DNA from: Streptomyces sp. HmicA12
GTDB taxonomy: Bacteria; Actinomycetota; Actinomycetes; Streptomycetales; Streptomycetaceae
Length of the DNA stretch: 64,000 bases
Direction of reading: 5' to 3'
Assembly (NCBI RefSeq): GCF_000373565.1
Contig: NZ_KB891797.1
Location: 654,487-718,486 of the forward strand
The position numbers and the translations under genes are program-made. The notes under the pieces are model-generated. The model had not been told where the DNA came from and ran no database searches. It saw only the letters and a program-made list of their open reading frames with translations. This document shows, piece after piece, positions 35,322 to 42,570 of the stretch. Within the stretch, counting starts at the first letter, position 1; each line of letters begins with the position of its first letter.

Positions 35322-36569
35322 ATGGTCGTCGTCCTCGTACTGATCGCCGTCGCCGTGCTCGCGGCGTTCGCCGGACTGCACCACTACGCCTGGCGGCGCC
35401 TCGTCCGGGACACGACGGCCGGGCCCGGGTGGCCCAGACGGCTGGGTACCGCCGTGTTCGTGGCGGGCCCGGTGCTGATGTTCGCGGCGCTGATCGCGGA
35501 GCGGGCCGGTGCGCCGTTCCCGCTGCAGCAGGTGCTGGCGTGGCCGGGGTTCCTGTGGATGGCGTTCGCCCTCTACCTGCTGCTCGCGCTGCTGGTGGGG
35601 GAGGTCGTACGGCCGCTGCTGCGACGTGTGCTCGACCGGCGCACGCCCCCCGAGCCGAAGCCTGAGCCAGAGTCAGACCCTGAGGCGGAACCGGAACCGG
35701 AACCGGAACCGGAAACGGAACCCGAGCCCGCCCCCGTGGCGGCCCCCACCCGTCGCCTCGTCCTCGCCCGCACCGTGGGCGCCGCCTCCGCCGTCGCCGC
35801 GGCGGGCATCGTGGGCAACGGCGCGTACGGCGTGCTGCGCGGTCCGAAGGTGAAGCGGGTCACCGTCCCGCTGGCCAAACTGCCGCGCTCCGCCCACGGG
35901 TTCAGGATCGCGGTGGTCAGCGACGTCCACCTCGGGCCCGTGCTCGGCCGGGGCTTCGCCGAGCGCGTCGTCGACATCGTCAACGGCACGCAGCCCGACC
36001 TGATCGCGGTCGTCGGCGACCTCGTCGACGGAAGCGTCGAGGACCTCGCCCCGGCGGTCGCCCCGCTGGCCCGGCTGCGTTCCCGGCACGGCACCTACTT
36101 CGTCACCGGCAACCACGAGTACTTCTCCGGCGCCGACCCGTGGGTCGAGCACGTCCGCGAGATCGGCATGCGGCCGCTGGCCAACGCCCGGGTGGAACTC
36201 GGGGCGTTCGACCTCGCGGGCGTCAACGACATCACCGGCGAGAACCACGGTGAGGGACCGGACTACGCCAAGGCGCTCGGCGGCCGCGACACCTCCCGCG
36301 CGGCCGTGCTTCTCGCCCACCAGCCCGTGATGATCCACCAAGCCGTCGAACACGGTGTCGACCTCCAGCTTTCCGGCCATACACACGGCGGCCAGCTGTG
36401 GCCCGGCAACTTCGTCGCGGACGCGGCCAACCCGACCCTCGCAGGTCTGGACCGCTACGGCGACACCCAGCTCTACGTCAGCCGCGGCGCCGGCGCCTGG
36501 GGTCCTCCGGTGCGGGTCGGCGCGCCCTCCGACGTCACCGTGGTCGAGCTGGCCTCCCGCAAGGCCTGA
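35322..36569 (+). CDS. Membrane-bound calcineurin-type metallophosphoesterase
   Basis: Protein of 415 residues. Three N-terminal membrane helices are followed by a Pro-Glu rich linker (residues about 110-145, repeated EPEP), a further hydrophobic segment and a metallophosphatase domain. The metal ligands are clear: SDVHLG, GDLVDG, GNHEYF and GHTHGGQ. This is the YaeI/YkuE-like layout, whose members hydrolyse phosphodiesters or pyrophosphates at the membrane. The PE linker arises from runs of CCGGAA hexamers, prone to length change. ATG 35322 is chosen 11 bases after the previous gene; the upstream frame has no support. Confidence 0.88.
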   Translation: MVVVLVLIAVAVLAAFAGLHHYAWRRLVRDTTAGPGWPRRLGTAVFVAGPVLMFAALIAERAGAPFPLQQVLAWPGFLWMAFALYLLLALLVGEVVRPLLRRVLDRRTPPEPKPEPESDPEAEPEPEPEPETEPEPAPVAAPTRRLVLARTVGAASAVAAAGIVGNGAYGVLRGPKVKRVTVPLAKLPRSAHGFRIAVVSDVHLGPVLGRGFAERVVDIVNGTQPDLIAVVGDLVDGSVEDLAPAVAPLARLRSRHGTYFVTGNHEYFSGADPWVEHVREIGMRPLANARVELGAFDLAGVNDITGENHGEGPDYAKALGGRDTSRAAVLLAHQPVMIHQAVEHGVDLQLSGHTHGGQLWPGNFVADAANPTLAGLDRYGDTQLYVSRGAGAWGPPVRVGAPSDVTVVELASRKA

Positions 36570-36707
36570 CCGGATACCGCCCTACCTCCCGTGACGACTG
36601 TGACACGCACGGTGTCCGTGCCGCAGCATCATGTGACGGACTTGTGTTCGCGATGTGTGCGAACAGGGTTCGAGACCCCGACGAAACGGATGAGGAGGTG
36701 GCTACGT

Positions 36708-37106
36708 GTGTTGCGGCGCAGTGCGTTCCGACTGCCCCGGCACCCGGCCTCGGTGGGGCTCGCGCGGCTGCGGGTGCGCGATCACCTGGCGGTCTGGGGG
36801 CACGTGGGACCGGCCGATGCGCTCGACATCGCCGTGCTGCTCGTGTCCGAGCTGGCGACGAACGCGATCCGGCATGGTCCCGTGCGTGAGCGGGAGTTCG
36901 AGGTCGCGGTGACGGTCCTCGCGGACGGCTCGTGCTTCATCGAGGTGTCCGACGAGTCGTCCGCGGACCCCGAACTCAGACCCCCGCGCACGGTCGACGA
37001 CGAGAACGGCCGCGGCCTCCACCTGGTCGACGCGCTCTCCGAGGCGTGGGGGGTGTGGCACCGGGGTCGTTACGGCAAGACGGTCTGGGCGCTGGTGCGT
37101 TCCTGA
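36708..37106 (+). CDS. RsbW-like ATP-binding protein (anti-sigma-type kinase)
   Basis: GHKL ATPase of 132 residues with N box VLLVSELATNAIRHG and G box NGRGLHLVDALSEAWG, related to the gene at 9222. The start is GTG 36708: AGGAGG at 36693-36698 stands nine bases before it, the best ribosome site in the area. An in-frame GTG at 36591 would add 39 residues without family support. No XRE or DUF397 gene is next to it, so it is a solitary member. Its partner sigma or anti-anti-sigma factor is unknown. Confidence 0.8.
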   Translation: MLRRSAFRLPRHPASVGLARLRVRDHLAVWGHVGPADALDIAVLLVSELATNAIRHGPVREREFEVAVTVLADGSCFIEVSDESSADPELRPPRTVDDENGRGLHLVDALSEAWGVWHRGRYGKTVWALVRS

Positions 37107-37175
37107 CCGGGATCAGCAGCTTGTCCGAAGGAGTCGGGCCCTGTCCCCGCCCTCTCCGAAGTCCCGCACCCGGGC

Positions 37176-38378
37176 TCAGGCCCGCCGCCGCCCCGACGGC
37201 CGTGCCCGGCGCCGCAGCGCGACCAGGCCGCCGCCCGCGAGTGCCGCGAGCGCCGCCGAACCGCCGAGCGCCCAGCCCTCCCGGTGTTCGGTGCTCCCGG
37301 AGACCGCGGACATGGCCGCCGCCCCCGCCGCCCCCGCCGCCGGAGAGGCGGACGACTTCGGCCGCTCGCTCAGCGGCACGACCAGTTCACCGACCGCGCT
37401 CACTTTGCTCCCTGCCCGGAAGCCCCAGTCGAGCAGCGCGGCCGTCTCCTGGTAGACCGCCTCGTAACCGGACTTGGGGTGCATGACGGTGACGAGGAGA
37501 GTGCGTCCGTCGCGGGTGGCGGCGCCGGTGAAGGTGTTGCCCGCGTGCGAGGTGTAGCCGTTCTTGACGCCGATCAGGCCCTCGTACGGCGTGACGCCCT
37601 GACCGGTGAGCAGGCGGTCGGTGTTCTGGATCTGGAAGGTCTTGGAGCCGCCCGCCGGGAAGTCGGCGGTCTTCGTGGCGCAGTAGCCGCGGAAGTCGGC
37701 GTTCTTCAGCCCGGCCCGCGCGAAGAGCGTGAGGTCGTACGCGGACGAGACCTGGCCCTTGTGGTCGAAGCCGTCCGGGCTGACGACATGGGTGTCGTTC
37801 GCCTGGAGGTCCTTCGCGCGGGCCTGCATCTGCGCGACGGTCTCGTCGACACCGCCGTTCATGTGCGCGAGGACGTGCACCGCGTCGTTGCCCGAGCGCA
37901 GGAAGACGCCCTGCCACAGCTGGTGCACGGTGTACGTCGTGCCGGCCTGGATGCCGACGAGGCTGGAGCCGAGCGGGATCCCGGCCAGGTCCTCCGCCGT
38001 CACCCTGTGCTTCTCGGCGCTGTCGAACTTCGGCAGGACCGTGTCCGCGAACAGCATCTTCAGCGTGGAGGCGGGCGGCAGCGCCTTGTGCGCGTTGTAG
38101 GAGGCCAGCACCTCGCCGCTGTCGTTGTCGGCGACGACCCACGCCCTGGCGTTGAGGCCCGGCAGCTGGGGCGCCCCCGAGCCGCGGCGCACCTGCACCC
38201 CGGACGCGCCGAGCCGGGCACCGCCCACGGCGGTCGCCGCGGAGGCCGACTGTGCGGGCAGGGCGAGAGCGGCGGCCGCACCCATGCCGAGGCCGAGGGC
38301 CGCACGGCGGCTCAATCGAGGGAGCTGCTGCGACTGCGGGGGCTGCGGGGACTGCGGGGACGAGGCTGTGCCGGGCAT
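37176..38378 (-). CDS. D-alanyl-D-alanine carboxypeptidase, Tat-type signal
   Basis: Second S11 peptidase in the window (400 residues), close paralogue of 33726-34958. STLK, SGND and KNGY mark the active site. The leader LSRRAALGLGMGAAAALALP has a twin-arginine pattern, whereas the paralogue uses a Sec-type leader, so the two may be exported by different routes. The C-terminal anchor (LGGSAALAALAGGGLVAL) ends in Arg residues. ATG 38378 is preferred to a TTG at 38399. The N-terminal Gln/Pro/Ser stretch is low complexity. Confidence 0.87.
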   Translation of the reverse strand: MPGTASSPQSPQPPQSQQLPRLSRRAALGLGMGAAAALALPAQSASAATAVGGARLGASGVQVRRGSGAPQLPGLNARAWVVADNDSGEVLASYNAHKALPPASTLKMLFADTVLPKFDSAEKHRVTAEDLAGIPLGSSLVGIQAGTTYTVHQLWQGVFLRSGNDAVHVLAHMNGGVDETVAQMQARAKDLQANDTHVVSPDGFDHKGQVSSAYDLTLFARAGLKNADFRGYCATKTADFPAGGSKTFQIQNTDRLLTGQGVTPYEGLIGVKNGYTSHAGNTFTGAATRDGRTLLVTVMHPKSGYEAVYQETAALLDWGFRAGSKVSAVGELVVPLSERPKSSASPAAGAAGAAAMSAVSGSTEHREGWALGGSAALAALAGGGLVALRRRARPSGRRRA

Positions 38379-38427
38379 CCCGCGAACGTACAGGCCCAAG
38401 CTGAGGCAAAGGTAAGAGGGGCCCGGC

Positions 38428-39120
38428 TTACGCGTCCCTGGGCCGGGTCATCCCCGGCAGGAAGTCGGTGAACAGTTCGTGCACCTCCAGGACGAGCGGC
38501 CGCAGCACCCGGAACCGGGCGAGCGAGACGCCCCGCGTCGTCAGCCTGGCCCCGCGCTCGGCGAGCCGCCGGCTGCGCTCGCGCCCCTCCGACGAGTCGA
38601 AGACCCAGTACAGGACGAGCCCCATCTGCGACAGCCACATCAACTCCGGGAGGATCTCGGCGAGTTCGGCCGGCACCTTCGCCTTCGACCCGGCGAGCAC
38701 CTCCCGGTGCACGGAGATCGCGGCCTCCCGGGCGTGCTCCGACTCGGGCGAGAAGGGGCTGAGCGGCGACTCGGGGTCGGCCGCGTTCTTGAAGAACTGG
38801 GCCGCGAACTCGTGGTACGGCGTCGCGATGTCCAGCCACACCCGCAGCACGCCCGCGATCCGCGCCTCCAGATCGGTCTCCGTGTCGAGCACCGGCCGGA
38901 CCGCTGCCTGGTGCTCGGCGGCGATCCGGTCGTAGAACCCCTGGATGAGGTGTTCCTTCCCGGCGAAGTAGTAGTACGCGTTGCCGACCGAGACCCCGGC
39001 CTCCTGGGCGATGGCCCGCATCGTGGTCTTGTCGTAGCCCCGTTCCCGGAACAGCCGCATCGCGGTCTCCAGGATCAGCGCCCGCGTCTGCTCGCTCTTC
39101 ACGGTCTTGTCTGCTGCCAC
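38428..39120 (-). CDS. TetR-family regulator
   Basis: Repressor of 230 residues. The N-terminal TetR helix-turn-helix (ILETAMRLFRERGYDKTTMR, VSVGNAYYYFAGKEHLIQGF) is classical; the C-terminal ligand domain is unassigned. GTG 39120 gives the usual short lead before the HTH; a longer frame to 39168 overlaps the upstream gene. It is the last gene of an operon with the DCC protein and the small membrane protein. The promoter of that operon holds two copies of TTGAACGCGTTCAA, so autoregulation is likely. Confidence 0.85.
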   Translation of the reverse strand: MAADKTVKSEQTRALILETAMRLFRERGYDKTTMRAIAQEAGVSVGNAYYYFAGKEHLIQGFYDRIAAEHQAAVRPVLDTETDLEARIAGVLRVWLDIATPYHEFAAQFFKNAADPESPLSPFSPESEHAREAAISVHREVLAGSKAKVPAELAEILPELMWLSQMGLVLYWVFDSSEGRERSRRLAERGARLTTRGVSLARFRVLRPLVLEVHELFTDFLPGMTRPRDA

Positions 39121-39130
39121 GCCGTCGAGC

Positions 39131-39691
39131 CTAATCGGCCGCCCGGCAGCCGCCGTCACAGGCGGCATCCCGCGCCGGGGCCCCGCCTCGGGAGGCGGCG
39201 CCCCCGTACCCGTACGCCTCGTGGAACCAGCCGTGCTTCGGGTCGTACGTCCAGCCGTCCGCCCGCCGGTACGCCCCGCCGCCGGCCCGTGCGCCCCACT
39301 GGGCCTCGCGGTACTTGGCCGCGCCGAGCACCACCTGCTTGGCGATCTTCATCCCGGCGGGCGTGGCCATCCGGTGGGCGGTGGGCCGGTACTCGCGCAG
39401 CGCCCACATGCACACGACCCAGGCTGCCTGGCCGCGGTAGATCTGCCCGCCGTCCGCGATCACGGTGATCTCGCTGAGCGTCGCCGAGTGATCGAGGTCC
39501 GGGAAGAGCGCCCGGGCCCGGGAGTGCCCGGCGGGCACGAGGTCGAGCGGCACCAGCTGGCGCTGCTTGACCAGCCAGTTCCGTACGAACGTGCACAGCG
39601 AGCACTCCGCGTCGTACAGGACGGTGAGCCGGCGGACCGGGGCCACCCCCGTGCCCCGGTCCGCTTCCCTCGTGACTCCCACCGCTGTCAC
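39131..39691 (-). CDS. DCC-family thiol-disulfide oxidoreductase (DUF393)
   Basis: Protein of 186 residues with the family signature YDAECSLCTF near residue 26, a thioredoxin-like CxxC. DCC1 proteins are predicted thiol oxidoreductases, often membrane-associated; substrates are unknown. The C-terminal third is Gly/Ala/Arg rich with a further CDGGC. GTG 39691 overlaps the stop of the preceding membrane gene by four bases. Ten bases separate its stop from the TetR start. Confidence 0.82.
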   Translation of the reverse strand: MTAVGVTREADRGTGVAPVRRLTVLYDAECSLCTFVRNWLVKQRQLVPLDLVPAGHSRARALFPDLDHSATLSEITVIADGGQIYRGQAAWVVCMWALREYRPTAHRMATPAGMKIAKQVVLGAAKYREAQWGARAGGGAYRRADGWTYDPKHGWFHEAYGYGGAASRGGAPARDAACDGGCRAAD

Positions 39692-40095
39692 GCCCCGGCC
39701 ACCGGAGCGGCCCAGCCCTGCGGCGGGACCGGCGGCTGCAGCTCGCGTTCCATGACGCCGCGCCGCCGGATCTTGTTGAGGACGTAGACGTTGCCCAGGT
39801 GCATCACACCGAGCACGAGGAGCACGACGCCGAGCTTGGTGGAGAGCGCCTCGAAGATCTCGCGCGTGCTGCCGATGGTCTCGTCGCCGCTCAGGTACAG
39901 GGCCACGAAGCCGAGGTTCACCAGGTAGAACCCCACCACCAGGAGGTGGTTGACGGCGTCGGCGAGCTTCTCGTTCCCGTGCAGCACGTCGGCCAGGAAG
40001 ATCCGGCCGTTACGGCTCAGGGTGCGCGCCACCCAGATGGTCAGCCCGATGCTGACGACGAGGTAGACGGCGTATGCGACGACTGTGAGGTCCAT
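39688..40095 (-). CDS. Small membrane protein, first gene of TetR operon
   Basis: Membrane protein of 135 residues with three to four helices (TVVAYAVYLVVSIGLTIWVA, HLLVVGFYLVNLGFVALYL, LGVVLLVLGVMHLGNVYVL). No recognised domain. ATG 40095 is clear, with CAAGGAGGGTGGGGC upstream. One of the two operators lies just before this ribosome site, and the promoter lies behind it, so expression of this gene should answer directly to the TetR protein encoded downstream. Confidence 0.78.
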   Translation of the reverse strand: MDLTVVAYAVYLVVSIGLTIWVARTLSRNGRIFLADVLHGNEKLADAVNHLLVVGFYLVNLGFVALYLSGDETIGSTREIFEALSTKLGVVLLVLGVMHLGNVYVLNKIRRRGVMERELQPPVPPQGWAAPVAGA

Positions 40096-40107
40096 GCCCC
40101 ACCCTCC

Positions 40108-40167
40108 TTGAACGCGTTCAAAAACGCTGACAGGGGTGAATCTAGCCCTGTTTTTGAACGCGTTCAA
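40108..40167 (-). promoter_or_regulatory. Twin palindromic operators around a consensus-like promoter
   Basis: The exact 14-base palindrome TTGAACGCGTTCAA occurs at 40108-40121 and 40154-40167. Read on the minus strand, the upstream copy supplies a -35 box TTGAAC (40167-40162), followed by a 17-base spacer and -10 box TAGATT (40144-40139). The downstream copy lies near +11 to +24, before the ribosome site of the first gene. Binding of the operon's own TetR protein to both sites would block the promoter and the early transcript. Sequence facts are direct; the protein-DNA pairing is inference. Confidence 0.8.
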
Positions 40168-40205
40168 GCGAGAGTCGTCGTGCGGGGCCGAAGGTGACGC
40201 GGGTC

Positions 40206-40610
40206 TCAAGTGCGGGCGAGTTCGGGCCTCTTGAGGTAGTCGGTGAAGCCGATGACATTGCCCCACGGGTCGGCGAACTCCACGACGTACCCGGTGGAGG
40301 TGGAGAAGGGCGGGTCGAGCGGCTCGATCCCCGCGGCCCGCAGTGCCCCGGCCGCGGCCTTCGCGTCCGGCACCTCCAGCCACAGCCGCACCGCGGGCCA
40401 CGCGGGCGGCCGCTGCCCGAAGCCGTCCTCGGCGCGCAGCAGCAGCCCCGGCGTCTCTTTCCCCACTCCGAGCAGGGCGATCCCGGCCTCGTCGAGCCGG
40501 AACGTCACGGGGAACCCGGCGCGCTCGTAGAAGGCGACGGCCTCGGGCAGGTCCCCGACGGGGAGCAGGGCGTTGTCGAACCCGCGGATGTCCAGCTGGT
40601 CAGATGACAT
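40206..40610 (-). CDS. VOC/glyoxalase-fold protein
   Basis: Protein of 134 residues with the paired beta-alpha-beta-beta-beta units of the vicinal-oxygen-chelate superfamily: the opening DNALLPVGDLPEAVAFYERAGF and the close VEFADPWGNVIGFTDY, ending in a Glu-metal-ligand-like strand. Role could be dioxygenase, glyoxalase or antibiotic-binding; nothing decides. ATG 40610. It runs in the same direction as the neighbouring SMP-30 gene, which ends 60 bases upstream. Confidence 0.82.
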   Translation of the reverse strand: MSSDQLDIRGFDNALLPVGDLPEAVAFYERAGFPVTFRLDEAGIALLGVGKETPGLLLRAEDGFGQRPPAWPAVRLWLEVPDAKAAAGALRAAGIEPLDPPFSTSTGYVVEFADPWGNVIGFTDYLKRPELART

Positions 40611-40670
40611 ACCGTCAGATTAGGCGTGCATCAGGCAAATACGGCTCATTCCGGCCCGTCCGCGACGGTG

Positions 40671-41591
40671 TCAGATCCGTGGCGCCCCGGTCACCGCGGT
40701 CATCAGGCAGTACAGGGACGTCGACGCGGCGAGGAACATGAGGTTGTTCTTGGGGCCGCCCCAGGCGATGTTGGCTACCGGTTCCGGGGTGAGCATGCGT
40801 CCGAGGAGCGTGCCGTCGGGGTCGTAGCAGTGCACGCCGCCGTCCATGGCCGCCGCCCACAGCCGCCCGTCGTCGTCGAAGCGGATGTTGTCGAACCGGC
40901 CGAGCCCGTCCCGCGTCTCGGCGAACACCTTGCCGTCGGAGAGCGTCCCGTCCTCCCGTACGTCGAAGACGCGCAGGACGCCGCCGCGCGTGTCGGACAC
41001 GTACAGCTGACGCTCGTCGGGCGAGAACACGAGCCCGTTCGGCGCCCCGAACCCGTCGGCGGCCAGCCGCACTTCACCGCTACCGGGGTCGATCCGGTAG
41101 ACGTGGTTCGCCCCGATCTCGGACTCGGCGCGAAAACCCTCGTAGTCGCTGGTGATCCCGAAGTCCGGGTCCGAGAACCACACCGAGCCGTCCGAGCGCA
41201 CCACGGCGTCGTTCGGGCTGTTGAACCGCTTGCCCTGCCAGCGGTCGGCGAGCACGGTGATCCGCCCGTCGTGCTCGGTCCTGGTCACCCGCCGGTTGCC
41301 CTGCTCGCAACTGATGAGCCGGCCCTGGCGGTCGAGGGTGTTGCCGTTGACGTGCCCGGCGGGGGAGCGGAAGACGCCGACGGCGCCGGTGGCCTCGTCC
41401 CAGCGCAGCAGCCGGTCGTTGGGGATGTCGCTCCAGATCAGCTGGCGCCAGGCGGGCAGATAGACCGGCCCCTCCACCCAGCGGCCCTCGTTGTGCAGCA
41501 CCTGGAAGAAGTGGTCGCCGCTCGCGCAGCGTTCGGTGCGGAAGCGGTCGTCCAGGATGTCGTACGAGACGGGGACGCGCTCGATGGACAC
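40671..41591 (-). CDS. SMP-30/gluconolactonase-like hydrolase
   Basis: Six-bladed propeller protein of 306 residues. The metal ligands of the lactonase family are visible: Glu in WVEGPVYLP, Asn in SPNDAVV, Asn in GAPNGLVFS and Asp in VSDTRGG. It likely hydrolyses a sugar lactone in the cytoplasm. ATG 41591. It diverges from an Lrp/AsnC regulator across 76 bases that hold an inverted repeat, so expression is probably Lrp-controlled. Confidence 0.87.
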   Translation of the reverse strand: MSIERVPVSYDILDDRFRTERCASGDHFFQVLHNEGRWVEGPVYLPAWRQLIWSDIPNDRLLRWDEATGAVGVFRSPAGHVNGNTLDRQGRLISCEQGNRRVTRTEHDGRITVLADRWQGKRFNSPNDAVVRSDGSVWFSDPDFGITSDYEGFRAESEIGANHVYRIDPGSGEVRLAADGFGAPNGLVFSPDERQLYVSDTRGGVLRVFDVREDGTLSDGKVFAETRDGLGRFDNIRFDDDGRLWAAAMDGGVHCYDPDGTLLGRMLTPEPVANIAWGGPKNNLMFLAASTSLYCLMTAVTGAPRI

Positions 41592-41614
41592 GGTCAGCCT
41601 CCAGAAGTTCGATG

Positions 41615-41660
41615 CCGAATCTCATTCGCCTGAACTCGACTATGGCAGAACGAGATACGG
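41615..41660. promoter_or_regulatory. Inverted repeat between SMP-30 and Lrp genes
   Basis: CCGAATCTCATTC (41615-41627) and GAACGAGATACGG (41648-41660) are inverted copies matching at 11 of 13 positions, spaced by 20 bases so that centres are about three helical turns apart. This fits an Lrp-type operator between divergent genes. Confidence 0.65.
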
Positions 41661-41667
41661 TTGCGCC

Positions 41668-42129
41668 ATGGAGATCGTGGACGACATCGACCGGAAGCTG
41701 ATCGCGGCGCTGCAGCGCGACGCGACGACGGCCTACGCGGCGCTCGGCAAGGAGGCCGGCCTCTCGGCGGGCGCGGCCCACGAGCGCGTACGCAAGCTGC
41801 GTGAGCGGGGCGTCATCCGGCGCACGACCGTCGACGTGGACCCGGCGGCGCTCGGCCAGGACGTCCTCGCGTACGTGATGGTCGAGTCCTCGGCCTGGAT
41901 GGGCGAATCGGCGGCGGCCTTCGCGGCGATCCCGGAGATCGTGGAGGCCCACGTCATCGCGGGCAGCGCGTCGCTCCTGCTGAAGGTGCGATCGGCGACG
42001 CCCGGCCGACTCCAGGACGTGCTGCGGCGGTTGTACGCGATCGAGGGCGTGAGCGGGACGCAGGCGACGGTGGTCCTGGAGACGTTCTTCGAGCGGGGTG
42101 TGGCGGTGGAGGGCGGCCTGTCCGGCTGA
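41668..42129 (+). CDS. Lrp/AsnC-family regulator
   Basis: Regulator of 153 residues. N-terminal AsnC HTH (DIDRKLIAALQRDATTAYAALGKEAGLSAGAAHERVRKLRERGVI) and C-terminal RAM ligand domain (VEAHVIAGSASLLLKVRS). Start ATG 41668 is certain from the family. The inverted repeat at 41615-41660 lies directly before it. Likely targets are itself and the divergent lactonase gene; the ligand is probably an amino acid or small carboxylate. Confidence 0.88.
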   Translation: MEIVDDIDRKLIAALQRDATTAYAALGKEAGLSAGAAHERVRKLRERGVIRRTTVDVDPAALGQDVLAYVMVESSAWMGESAAAFAAIPEIVEAHVIAGSASLLLKVRSATPGRLQDVLRRLYAIEGVSGTQATVVLETFFERGVAVEGGLSG

Positions 42130-42172
42130 GGGTCCCGGCCGATTGTCAGTGGTGGCCCGTACCGTCTTCGGC

Positions 42173-42568
42173 ATGGGGATGGTGACGTTCGTCGACGAGA
42201 CGACATCAGGGGACAGGGGCGCGGCCTTCGGGCTGGAGATCGCCGAGGAGCGGCTCACCGTGCGGGAGTTGATCCGGCGGCGGGTCTTCCAGGAGGTCGC
42301 GGAGTTCAACGCGCGACCGGCTTCGCAGGTGTTCCAGGGCCTCGTGCGGCCCGAGGACACGGAGCGCGTGCTGAACGGGTACGCGCTGCGCACACCGCGC
42401 CGGATCGACCCGGAGGCGCAGACCGAGCGAGCCCTGGCGGCGTTCGCGGGGAACGGCTTCCTGGTGCTCGTCGGCGACCGCCAGGTGACGGAGCCGGACG
42501 AGGAGATCGAGCTGGCGCTCGGCGTCGAGGTGACGTTCCTCAAGCTCGTGGCGCTGGTGGGTGGCTGA
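42173..42568 (+). CDS. Conserved hypothetical protein preceding DUF4132 gene
   Basis: Protein of 131 residues; no family I recognise. Acidic and helical, with central VRELIRRRVFQEVAEFNAR and VLVGDRQVTEPDEEIELALG. Start is ATG 42173 (or 42179). Its stop is followed after two bases by the DUF4132 gene, so the two are co-translated and probably work together. Confidence 0.7.
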   Translation: MGMVTFVDETTSGDRGAAFGLEIAEERLTVRELIRRRVFQEVAEFNARPASQVFQGLVRPEDTERVLNGYALRTPRRIDPEAQTERALAAFAGNGFLVLVGDRQVTEPDEEIELALGVEVTFLKLVALVGG

Positions 42569-42570
42569 CC

